NCBI GenBank assembly: GCA_028290545.1
Contig: JAQGJP010000029.1
Span: 59,953-123,952, forward strand
Direction: 5' to 3'
DNA length: 64,000 nucleotides
From: Rhizobium sp.
GTDB taxonomy: Bacteria > Pseudomonadota > Alphaproteobacteria > Rhizobiales > Rhizobiaceae
Under the pieces are notes generated by a model. It did not search any database and was not told where the DNA came from. It saw nothing but the letters and a program-made list of their open reading frames with translations. Position 1 is the stretch's first letter, and each line of letters starts with the position of its first letter. The position numbers were made by a program, and so were the translations under genes. Shown one piece after another: positions 9,487-16,556 of the stretch.

Positions 9487-10890
9487 GTGGCCAGAGGCTC
9501 GGAGAAGAACTATAGTAAAACTTATGGCGACGACGCGATTATCGCCCAGGCAATCGGACGTCAGGCCATAAAGCATGTCGGTACCGGCGGCAGCGACTTT
9601 ATCGACGGCGTGATCAGCGGCTTGGCATGGAAGGGTGGCCAGGTCACCTATGCCTTTCCCGACAACAAGAATGACTATCAGTACGGCGGTGAAAAAAACC
9701 ACAACTTCGGCGTCGTGAGCGGCAAGATCAGGGATGCAGCGGAATTCATCCTCGACACTTCATACGGCAGCAAGGCAAACGACGGCTTCGCCGTTGAGGG
9801 TTTCACCGCGATGAAGGTCAGCCGGGGAAACGATAACAACGCGACGCTTCGCCTGGCAGAATCCGCCGATGCCGATCCCACTGCCTACGGTTATTTCCCC
9901 AACCAGGGTGCTCGCGGCGGCGATGTCTGGTTCGGCCAGAAAGCAAATTACAGCAACGCGGTTTCCGGCAATTACGAATACGCGACTGTAATTCATGAAC
10001 TCGGCCATGCACTGGGCCTGAAACATGGCCACGAGGCCGGCTTCGGCAATCCGGCGATCCCCGACCAGTGGGATTCCTCTGAATACTCGGTCATGACCTA
10101 TCGAAGCTATGTCAACGGCCCAGACGGCCCCTACAGCAATGAAAATTTCGGGTTTCCGCAGACGTATATGATGGCCGATATTGCCGCCCTGCAGCACATG
10201 TACGGCGCCAATTTCAAGGTCAACGACGGCAGGACGGTCTATAGCTGGAAGCCGAACAGCGGCGACACTTATGTCAACGGCAAGGTCGGCATCAATTCCG
10301 GGGGCGACAACATCTTTGCTACCATCTGGGATGGCGGCGGCCGGGACAAGTATGATCTGAGTGCCTATCACAACAATGTCTATGTCGATCTACACGCCGG
10401 CTCCTATTCCCAGTTCAGGGAATCACAGCTTGCCGATCTAGACACGTCCAGCAATTCCAGCAGCCATACGGCCAGGGGAAATATCTTCAACGCCCTTCAG
10501 TACAAAGGCGACAACAGGTCGTTGATCGAAGACGCCGCTGGCGGCTCCGGCAATGATATTATCTGGGGTAACCAGGGAAAGAATCGCATCGTCGGCAATT
10601 CCGGCAATGACGAGCTTGATGGCTGGCAAGGCAATGACCTGCTGGTCGGCGGCAAGGGCAATGACACGTTCATTTTCGAAAAGGGCTGGGACAAGGACTC
10701 GATCGTGGACTTCAAGGGCCAGGACAAGATCGATCTCAGCGCCTACGGGTTCCTCGGTGTCGGTGATGTGAAGACCCACGCTGACGATCATGGCAAGGAC
10801 GTCGTGCTGGTTTTCGGCAATGGCGACAGTCTGACGATCGACAACATGCACAAGTCCGACCTGCAAGCCAACGATTTCATTCTGTTCTAA
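9487..10890 (+). CDS. Serralysin-type RTX zinc metalloprotease (M10B)
   Basis: I place the start at the GTG at 9487, which has GGGAG six bases upstream; the in-frame ATG at 9433 has none. The 467-residue product contains the zinc motif HELGHALGLKHGH (about 170-182) and the Met-turn SVMTY (about 201-205), both complete. RTX nonapeptides (GGSGNDIIWG, GNSGNDELDG, GGKGNDTFIF) follow at about 345-400. The end, NDFILF, is the hydrophobic terminus typical of type I secreted proteases. There is no N-terminal signal peptide, as expected for this route. The calcium-loaded repeats normally fold after export. The gene is divergent from the caspase-like gene across a 268-bp intergenic region and ends at a strong bidirectional terminator. 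No dedicated inhibitor or T1SS genes are adjacent. Confidence 0.93.
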   Translation: MARGSEKNYSKTYGDDAIIAQAIGRQAIKHVGTGGSDFIDGVISGLAWKGGQVTYAFPDNKNDYQYGGEKNHNFGVVSGKIRDAAEFILDTSYGSKANDGFAVEGFTAMKVSRGNDNNATLRLAESADADPTAYGYFPNQGARGGDVWFGQKANYSNAVSGNYEYATVIHELGHALGLKHGHEAGFGNPAIPDQWDSSEYSVMTYRSYVNGPDGPYSNENFGFPQTYMMADIAALQHMYGANFKVNDGRTVYSWKPNSGDTYVNGKVGINSGGDNIFATIWDGGGRDKYDLSAYHNNVYVDLHAGSYSQFRESQLADLDTSSNSSSHTARGNIFNALQYKGDNRSLIEDAAGGSGNDIIWGNQGKNRIVGNSGNDELDGWQGNDLLVGGKGNDTFIFEKGWDKDSIVDFKGQDKIDLSAYGFLGVGDVKTHADDHGKDVVLVFGNGDSLTIDNMHKSDLQANDFILF

Positions 10891-10921
10891 TTGTTTACCG
10901 GCATTCGTTAAACCAGAAAAT

Positions 10922-10955
10922 AAAAAGGCCGCTTCGTTTGAAGCGGCCTTTTTTG
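10922..10955. terminator. Bidirectional terminator between serralysin and tig
   Basis: A perfect 9-bp stem GGCCGCTTC/GAAGCGGCC (10927-10935 with 10940-10948, loop GTTT) is flanked by A5 on the left and T6 on the right. It can end both the rightward protease transcript and the leftward trigger factor transcript. Confidence 0.92.
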
Positions 10956-10971
10956 ATCAAGAAAGCGAGCT

Positions 10972-12438
10972 TTACTCTGTCTTGTCGTCGGCGGCCTTTT
11001 TCTTCGCAGCCGCCTTCTTCTTCGGCGCAGCCTCTTCACCTTCGGCAGCGTCCGCAGCCTCGGCGGCCGTCTTCTTCGGCTTTTCAGAGCTGGCGTCGGC
11101 GGCCTCGTCATCGGCCATAAGTTCGTCCTTGGTGACGGTCTTGTCGGTCACCGAGACTTCGCCCAGCAGGTGGTCGACAACCTTCTCTTCAAAGATCGGC
11201 GCGCGGAGACCAGCAATGGCACCCGGCGTGTTGCGGAAATACTCGATGATTTCCTTTTCCTGGCCGGGGAACTGCGAGATCTGGGCGTAGAGCGCCTTGT
11301 TCATCTCTTCTTCGGTGACTTCCACGCCGATCTTATCGCCAATCTCGGAGAGTACGAGACCGAGACGGACGCGACGCTGAGCCAGCTTGCGATATTCATC
11401 ACGCGCCTTCTCTTCGGTCGTGTCCTCGTCTTCGAATGTCTTGCCCGACTGGGTCAGATCGGAATTGATCTGGCGCCAGATCTGTTCGAATTCCGCATCG
11501 ACCAGACGCTGCGGAATATCGAAGGAATAGAGCGCGTCCATCTGGTCGAGCAACTGGCGCTTGACCTTCTGGCGGGTGATGTTGCCGAACTGGCTTTCGA
11601 GCTGGCCACGAACGATTTCCCGTAGCTTGTCGGCCGATTCGAGGCCGAGCTTGGAGGCGAGATCGTCGTTGATCTCCAGTTCTTCGGCAGAGGCCACGGA
11701 CTTCACGGAAACGTCGAATGTGGCTTCCTTGCCGGCAAGGTTGGCAGCCGGGTAATCGGCCGGGAATGTCACGGTAATGGTCTTCTCGTCGCCGGCTTCG
11801 GCGCCGAGAAGCTGGTCTTCAAAGCCGGGGATAAAGCGGCCGGAACCCAGAACGAGTTCGGCATTCGAATCCTTGCCGCCTTCGAACGGCACGTCATCGA
11901 CCTTGCCCTCGTAATCCATGGTGATGCGATCGCCATTGGCGGCCTTGCCGGTCTTTTCGGCATAGGTGCGCGAGCTGTCGGCGATCTTGAGGATCTGCTC
12001 CTCGACTTCGGAATCAGGAATCTCGACGACTTCGCGGGTCACCTTGATACCGCTGACATCCTGAATCTCGATCGGCGGGATAACTTCGTAGGAGAGCGTG
12101 AACTCGAGATCGGCTTCAGCGGCGAGGATCTTCTCGGCTTCGTCCTGGTTCTCGGTCATTGCGATTTCCGGCTGGGTCGCCGATTTCTCGCCGCGTTCGG
12201 TGAGGATTTCGCTCGGGCGGTCGCGGATGATTTCATTGACGAGCTCGGCCATGATCGATTTGCCGTACATCTTTTTCATGTGCGCGAAAGGCACCTTGCC
12301 GGGACGGAAGCCATTGATCTTCACGCGACCTTTGGCCTCTTCGAGACGCTCGTTCATCCGAGCTTCCATGTCCTTGGCCGGAATGACGACCTTAAGTTCG
12401 CGCTTCAGCCCTTCAGCGATCGTTTCGATAACCTGCAT
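10972..12438 (-). CDS. tig: Trigger factor, ribosome-associated chaperone and PPIase
   Basis: The 488-residue product has the expected order. The N-terminal ribosome-binding domain includes the GFRPGKVP signature (about 43-50). The FKBP-type peptidyl-prolyl isomerase domain follows at about 160-245 ([21 protein letters not shown]). A helical C-terminal chaperone domain completes it. The last 50 residues form an Ala/Lys/Glu-rich tail ending in [16 protein letters not shown], longer than in E. coli (432 aa) but usual in rhizobia. It binds nascent chains at the ribosome exit. It appears to be a single-gene transcript, ended by the terminator at 10922-10955. It is not followed by clp genes here. 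Confidence 0.97.
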   Translation of the reverse strand: MQVIETIAEGLKRELKVVIPAKDMEARMNERLEEAKGRVKINGFRPGKVPFAHMKKMYGKSIMAELVNEIIRDRPSEILTERGEKSATQPEIAMTENQDEAEKILAAEADLEFTLSYEVIPPIEIQDVSGIKVTREVVEIPDSEVEEQILKIADSSRTYAEKTGKAANGDRITMDYEGKVDDVPFEGGKDSNAELVLGSGRFIPGFEDQLLGAEAGDEKTITVTFPADYPAANLAGKEATFDVSVKSVASAEELEINDDLASKLGLESADKLREIVRGQLESQFGNITRQKVKRQLLDQMDALYSFDIPQRLVDAEFEQIWRQINSDLTQSGKTFEDEDTTEEKARDEYRKLAQRRVRLGLVLSEIGDKIGVEVTEEEMNKALYAQISQFPGQEKEIIEYFRNTPGAIAGLRAPIFEEKVVDHLLGEVSVTDKTVTKDELMADDEAADASSEKPKKTAAEAADAAEGEEAAPKKKAAAKKKAADDKTE

Positions 12439-12622
12439 GTTCCTACCTTCATAAGTCGCGGCGGCTCGATTGGCGCCTGCCTGTCGTTAAGACGAACCAC
12501 GATTATAGCTCATCTGCCGGGAACGGCTTTATGCAAATTCACAAAAGTTTTGCAAGCGAAATGGGGTTGCTCAGCCGGAAACCTGCTTTTTTTCCCTGAA
12601 ATTTCACCCATTAGCGAGTATT

Positions 12623-12706
12623 TGGTGCGGGTGAAGGGACTCGAACCCCCACGCTTTTGGCGCCAGAACCTAAATCTGGTGCGTCTACCAGTTCCGCCAC
12701 ACCCGC
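12623..12706 (-). tRNA. tRNA-Leu (anticodon UAG)
   Basis: On the minus strand the acceptor stem GCGGGTG (from 12706) pairs with CACCCGC, followed by discriminator A and an encoded CCA ending at 12623. The D-arm, an anticodon loop containing TAG, a long variable arm typical of class II tRNAs, and the T-loop GTTCGAGTC are all present. The 84-nt length and long variable arm fit leucine. It is intact, unlike the tRNA fragment near 59.25 kb. Confidence 0.95.
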
Positions 12707-13089
12707 ATCGGCAATCAGCCGACACCCATAGTCGGCCATGAAAGCGACGGGCATCGAACATCTTGCGGCGCCTCCTTAGCACCTGAGACCGGCATTGCAA
12801 AGGCAAAACTCGAAATGCCCGCCTTTTCAACCGATTTCCTGGCGGAGGCCACTGCGTTAATATTTTGTAAAACATTTCATTCTAATGTGGACCTATCGGC
12901 GATCTGGACTTTGATTTTAGCCATGCGGACAACGCATAATGCCTATGAATTTATTGCACTGCACAAAACGAATAAGTCGTACTATATTGAGATGATCGGA
13001 AGGCGAAACGCCGGACGAAAAGCAAAGCAGCCTTGGCAGGCCGCGCCCGGGAAACCGGAGTAAGATGCCCGCTCAGAAATGAGTGAAAT
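12707..13089. other. Intergenic region without a convincing gene
   Basis: The short open frames here have no coding signature or good ribosome binding sites. The right part contains the probable promoter for the small RNA (12954-12988). A 23-codon basic open frame (12992-13063) follows the -10 box so closely that it is unlikely to be translated from that promoter. Confidence 0.5.
12954..12988 (+). promoter_or_regulatory. Candidate promoter: TTGCACTGCACA-N17-TATATT
   Basis: The 12-mer TTGCACTGCACA (12954-12965) lies 17 bp upstream of TATATT (12983-12988). The same 12-mer with the same 17-bp spacing precedes TATAAA at 14038-14072, ahead of the second DUF1127 gene. TGCACA occupies the position of a -35 box. 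The expected transcript start, near 12995, would put the three anti-SD hairpins about 100 nt into the RNA. Confidence 0.45.
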
Positions 13090-13215
13090 GGAATTCGGAG
13101 CAAGCGCCCTCCTCCTCCCAGCGCCCTCCGATGTGGACTGACAACACTCCTCCTCCCAGTTGTCAGTCAAACTCAACGGCGCCCACCGGATCTCCTCCCC
13201 CGGTGGGCGTTCTGA
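13090..13215 (+). ncRNA. Probable trans-acting sRNA with three anti-Shine-Dalgarno hairpins
   Basis: Three successive stem-loops can be drawn on the plus strand. Hairpin 1 (13096-13130) has stems CGGAG/CTCCG and GCGC/GCGC. Hairpin 2 (13136-13168) has a perfect 10-bp stem GACTGACAAC/GTTGTCAGTC. Hairpin 3 (13180-13209) has a perfect 10-bp stem CGCCCACCGG/CCGGTGGGCG. Each loop exposes CTCCTCC (C), the complement of a Shine-Dalgarno sequence. This architecture is that of alphaproteobacterial riboregulators with CCUCCUCCC loops, such as the Rhodobacter CcsR (cuckoo) RNAs and the rhizobial alpha-r14/NfeR1 family. It lies 320 bp upstream of a DUF1127 gene on the same strand, a neighbour also known for CcsR RNAs. 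Hairpin 3 lacks a long T-tract, so the 3' end is uncertain. Confidence 0.75.
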
Positions 13216-13535
13216 TTCCAGCCTACCGCCTTCTCCTTGCCTGCTTTCTGTGACCTGGCGCGACGTGTCCAGCACCTCAGGTTTGATCCCATGCGGGCTG
13301 ACACGCTGAACAGATGCCGTTTGGCACATAATTGCCGCATTTTTGACGTCAAAGCGCTGCCATTCCGAATAAATATTAAGCATTGTGAACAGCTTAGGAC
13401 TGTGAAATGCATTTAGCGCATAGGTGACTTGTCGCATTGGCGCTGGTACATAACGCAGTGCAGCATTATATTCCGGTCATGAGATTTGAAGGGCGGCACA
13501 ACAGCGATGCAGCCCATGTCGAAAGGAAAATGACC
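13216..13535. other. Intergenic leader region before the first DUF1127 gene
   Basis: No convincing coding frame is seen. A TATATT (13467-13472) about 60 bp before the DUF1127 start is a possible -10 box, but its upstream region does not match the TGCACA element used elsewhere in this locus. The minus-strand frame crossing this region also runs through the hairpin RNA and looks accidental. Confidence 0.4.
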
Positions 13536-13679
13536 ATGAACATCTCCCGCGCCTACAATAACTGGATGAAGTATCGCCAGACCGTCAACGAACTCGGCCG
13601 CATGACCAACCGCGAACTCGGCGACCTCGGCATTGCTCGCGAAGACATTCGCAAGGTTGCTCGGCAGGCCGTACGTTAA
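13536..13679 (+). CDS. DUF1127 small basic protein, copy 1 (47 aa)
   Basis: The start at 13536 has AAGG nine bases upstream; an ATG six bases earlier is too close to that site. The 47-residue product (MNISRAYNNWMKYRQTVNEL...) contains the DUF1127 core: an aromatic/basic N-terminal helix, then LGRMTNRELGDLGIAREDI and a basic end. DUF1127 proteins are short alphaproteobacterial proteins. Members have been linked to RNA-related regulation and to phosphate or carbon metabolism (Rhodobacter CcaF1, Agrobacterium paralogues). It is downstream of the anti-SD sRNA and followed by a clear terminator. Confidence 0.88.
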   Translation: MNISRAYNNWMKYRQTVNELGRMTNRELGDLGIAREDIRKVARQAVR

Positions 13680-13714
13680 CAATACCTCGACAGTCCTCCC
13701 AAGACTGACAAGAG

Positions 13715-13741
13715 CCGCCGGAGAAATCCGGCGGTTTTTTT
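13715..13741 (+). terminator. Terminator after DUF1127 copy 1
   Basis: A perfect 8-bp stem CCGCCGGA/TCCGGCGG (13715-13722 with 13727-13734, GAAA tetraloop) is followed by seven T residues. Confidence 0.93.
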
Positions 13742-14132
13742 GTATCCGCATCGGACGACTTATTCCGGCACGCTCCCCGAGATCCATCTCCTCCAGGAGC
13801 GTTGTTTCGTTGCGCTGCAAAAAACCGAGGCTGCGGTCACGTGCTTGCGCATCGCGAGCGCTTCGTCGCCCTCGCCTGCCTAACAGATAGGCAATCACAT
13901 AAAATTACCTCATATTTTCAAATTGTTACTCGCCGTTGCAGCGCGTGGCTTGCGGCCCCGTTAACGAACGGCGCGATTTTATTCAGCGCCTGAAAATCGT
14001 GCATTTGATGCTTATTTGCATGGCAGCTGCATATTTTTTGCACTGCACATTTTTATTATTCACGCGTATAAAGGCTCAAGTTTGAAGCACGGCAAAACGC
14101 CGCCGCACAAAGAAGTCTAAAGAGGAAACATC
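13742..14132. other. Intergenic region between the two DUF1127 genes
   Basis: No supported coding frame. The right third is AT-rich and carries the candidate promoter at 14038-14072 for the second DUF1127 gene. Nothing else is recognised. Confidence 0.4.
14038..14072 (+). promoter_or_regulatory. Candidate promoter: TTGCACTGCACA-N17-TATAAA
   Basis: The 12-mer TTGCACTGCACA (14038-14049) lies 17 bp before TATAAA (14067-14072), the same arrangement as at 12954-12988 upstream of the hairpin RNA. The predicted start, near 14079, gives the second DUF1127 gene a leader of about 55 nt. Confidence 0.5.
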
Positions 14133-14276
14133 ATGAACCCGCTCCGTATCGTCGCCAACTACGTCAACTATCGCCGCACGATTTCTGAACTGTCCAACCT
14201 GTCGAACGACACGCTCTCCGACATCGGTGTGAACCGTTACCAGATCCGCAATATTGCGGCCCGCTCCTTCCGTTGA
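14133..14276 (+). CDS. DUF1127 small basic protein, copy 2 (47 aa)
   Basis: An ATG at 14133 follows AGAGGAAAC with good spacing and opens a 47-codon frame (MNPLRIVANYVNYRRTISEL...). The protein has the same length and architecture as copy 1. It has an aromatic/Arg-rich N-terminal helix, the LSNLSNDTLSDIGVNRYQI core and a basic end (ARSFR). Identity to copy 1 is moderate, so it is an old duplicate rather than a recent one. It is expected to be a cytoplasmic RNA- or regulator-associated small protein by family, but no role can be read directly. It has its own candidate promoter and terminator. Confidence 0.88.
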   Translation: MNPLRIVANYVNYRRTISELSNLSNDTLSDIGVNRYQIRNIAARSFR

Positions 14277-14299
14277 GATCTACGGATGAGAACGTCATA

Positions 14300-14333
14300 A
14301 AACGCCGCCCCTCGAGGCGGCGTTTCGGTTTTT
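14300..14333 (+). terminator. Terminator after DUF1127 copy 2
   Basis: A 9-bp stem AACGCCGCC/GGCGGCGTT (14301-14309 with 14316-14324, 6-nt loop) is followed by TCGGTTTTT. Confidence 0.85.
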
Positions 14334-14386
14334 AGGTATCAGCATCGCTCTTGGTATTGCTCGTTGCCCATGATAATGAGCCGCGC

Positions 14387-15799
14387 ATGACGACAGATTT
14401 ACCTTCTCCCATTCATATTATCGGCGGCGGTCTGGCCGGCTCGGAAGCCGCCTGGCAGATTGCCAATCGCGGCATACCGGTGATCCTGCACGAAATGCGT
14501 GGCGTTCGCGGCACCGATGCCCATAAGACAGACAGTCTCGCCGAACTCGTCTGCTCGAATTCCTTCCGCTCGGATGACGCGATCTCCAACGCTGTGGGCG
14601 TCCTGCATGCGGAGATGCGACTTGCCGGTTCGCTGATCATGGCGGCGGCCGATCGCAATCAGGTGCCGGCGGGCGGCGCGCTTGCGGTCGATCGCGATGC
14701 TTTTGCCGAGGCTGTGACCCATGAGATCGCCAATCACCCGCTGATCTCGGTTATTCGCGAGGAAATCGAAGGATTGCCCCCTGTAGAGTGGGACAATGCG
14801 ATCATTTCCACCGGTCCGCTTACCGCGCCCTCGCTGGCGGAGTCGATCCGCACGCAGACCGGCGCCGATTCACTCTCCTTCTTCGACGCGATCGCGCCGA
14901 TCGTCCATCGCGACACGATCAACATGGATGTCGCGTGGTACCAGTCTCGCTATGACAAGGTCGGCCCCGGCGGCACCGGCAAGGACTATATCAACTGCCC
15001 GATGGATCGGGAGCAGTATGCAGCCTTCGTCAATGCATTGATTGCCGGAGACAAGACCGAGTTCAAGGAATGGGAGCATGTGCCCTATTTCGACGGCTGC
15101 CTGCCGATCGAAATCATGGCGGAACGTGGGATCGAGACGCTGCGTCATGGCCCGATGAAGCCGATGGGGCTGACCAACGAGCACAACCCCACCGTCAAGG
15201 CCTATGCGGTCGTGCAGCTGCGCCAGGACAACGCGCTCGGCACGCTCTACAATATCGTCGGCTTCCAGACGAAACTCAAATACGGCGCCCAGACCGATAT
15301 CTTCCGGATGATTCCCGGCCTTGAGAACGCCGAATTCGCGCGGCTCGGCGGTTTGCATCGCAATACCTACATCAACTCGCCCGTCCTGCTGGACACCAGC
15401 CTGCAATTGAAATCGCGCCCGGGCCTGCGTTTTGCCGGGCAGATCACCGGCTGCGAGGGCTATGTGGAAAGCGCGAGCATCGGTCTGCTTGCGGGGCGCT
15501 TCGCGTCCGCCGAGCGTCTCGGAAGACCGATTTCGCTGCCGCCACCGACCAGCGCGTTCGGCGCATTGCTCAACCACATCACCGGCGGCCATATCGTTTC
15601 GGATGAAGAACCCGGTAAACGCTCGTTCCAGCCGATGAACATCAATTTCGGGCTGTTTCCAGAGCCCGAGCCGGGGACCGTCATCACCACGGTCGATGGC
15701 AAACGACTGAAGGGCAAGGACAAGACCGTCGCCAAGCGGCGGGCAATAGCGGCACGGGCACTCGTGCATTGCCGGGAATGGCTGGAAGCGACCGCCTGA
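14387..15799 (+). CDS. trmFO: tRNA (uracil-5-)-methyltransferase, folate/FAD-dependent
   Basis: The 470-residue product starts at the ATG at 14387 (an in-frame TTG lies 12 codons upstream). It opens with an FAD-binding dinucleotide motif [15 protein letters not shown], then the characteristic [20 protein letters not shown] block and [11 protein letters not shown]. The C-terminal INFGLFPEP motif is also present. TrmFO methylates U54 of tRNA to ribothymidine using methylene-tetrahydrofolate. The length matches the family (about 435-480). Upstream is the DUF1127 terminator; downstream an unrelated convergent gene ends 11 bp away. Confidence 0.97.
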   Translation: MTTDLPSPIHIIGGGLAGSEAAWQIANRGIPVILHEMRGVRGTDAHKTDSLAELVCSNSFRSDDAISNAVGVLHAEMRLAGSLIMAAADRNQVPAGGALAVDRDAFAEAVTHEIANHPLISVIREEIEGLPPVEWDNAIISTGPLTAPSLAESIRTQTGADSLSFFDAIAPIVHRDTINMDVAWYQSRYDKVGPGGTGKDYINCPMDREQYAAFVNALIAGDKTEFKEWEHVPYFDGCLPIEIMAERGIETLRHGPMKPMGLTNEHNPTVKAYAVVQLRQDNALGTLYNIVGFQTKLKYGAQTDIFRMIPGLENAEFARLGGLHRNTYINSPVLLDTSLQLKSRPGLRFAGQITGCEGYVESASIGLLAGRFASAERLGRPISLPPPTSAFGALLNHITGGHIVSDEEPGKRSFQPMNINFGLFPEPEPGTVITTVDGKRLKGKDKTVAKRRAIAARALVHCREWLEATA

Positions 15800-15810
15800 C
15801 TGTATTTGTA

Positions 15811-16275
15811 TCAGGCGTGGCTCGGCATGTGCATGTCGTGCTCGGGCTTCACCGTGAAGCTGCCGAGGATCCACAGCGAGACTTCCGCTGCTTCCCGTTG
15901 TGTGCGGAATTCAAAGGTCCCGGACAACGCCTTGAACCCTCCAAAGTCGAGGGCAAGGCCCTTGCCGTCCGCAGTCGGCGTCACGCGCACGACAGCCGGG
16001 TCGATCAGGTGGCAAAGAAAGCGCGATCCGTTGCGCCGCATGCAGCCCGCGAGGCCGGTCCACAGCCGCATGAAAACCATCTCGCCATCGGCGGAAATAA
16101 TCACGTTTCGGATGGCTTCATTCGGATAGGCGCGGCCGAATTCGACGATTGCCAGACCGGCATCGAAGCGCTCATTCGCCTCACCCTGTTTCACGAGCCC
16201 GGTGGTCCAGAAAAAGAATATCAACACCGCGACGATGATCACTAACCAAAGCAACAGTACCATCACATGCTCCAT
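15811..16275 (-). CDS. Membrane-anchored protein of unknown function (154 aa)
   Basis: Residues 6-28 form one hydrophobic segment (VMVLLLWLVIIVAVLIFFFW). A soluble domain of about 125 residues follows, with a conserved-looking LIDPAVVRVTPTADGKGLALDFGGF stretch. It has two cysteines in the soluble part (GCMRRNG and RFLCHL). I do not recognise the family. The topology suggests an inner membrane anchor with the domain in the periplasm or cytoplasm. It stands alone, convergent with trmFO, with 281 bp of non-coding sequence upstream of its start. Confidence 0.7.
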   Translation of the reverse strand: MEHVMVLLLWLVIIVAVLIFFFWTTGLVKQGEANERFDAGLAIVEFGRAYPNEAIRNVIISADGEMVFMRLWTGLAGCMRRNGSRFLCHLIDPAVVRVTPTADGKGLALDFGGFKALSGTFEFRTQREAAEVSLWILGSFTVKPEHDMHMPSHA

Positions 16276-16517
16276 TCCGATACCTGGAGTCAGTTTCTAG
16301 CCGGCGAAGCTTGCGCAGAGTGGGAATCTTCCACGTCTCAACATGATATATGCATCAAATGCGCCGAGGTTGCGGTGGCTGCGAATTGAATTTCAACAGA
16401 TGGTTAATAAATTCGTCTGGCAACTGGTTCGGCGACCGGTCGATGGTCCTGCGTCGCGCGCCTCATCACCGGCTGAGTGCAAATCCTGCTGTATGAACAC
16501 CGGATGTCATGAAGAAG

Positions 16518-16545
16518 AATCGCCGGAACTTTCGTCCCGGCGATT
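16518..16545 (-). terminator. Probable terminator of the OmpA-family gene
   Basis: A 9-bp stem AATCGCCGG/CCGGCGATT (16518-16526 with 16537-16545, 10-nt loop) lies just past the stop at 16557. On the minus strand it is followed by TCTTCTTC, a weak T-tract, so the call is moderate. Confidence 0.55.
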
Positions 16546-16556
16546 GTAGGGTATGG

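Noticed and set aside
12982..13437. 151-codon minus-strand frame
   Set aside because: It crosses the three-hairpin RNA, has no convincing ribosome binding site and no recognisable protein pattern.
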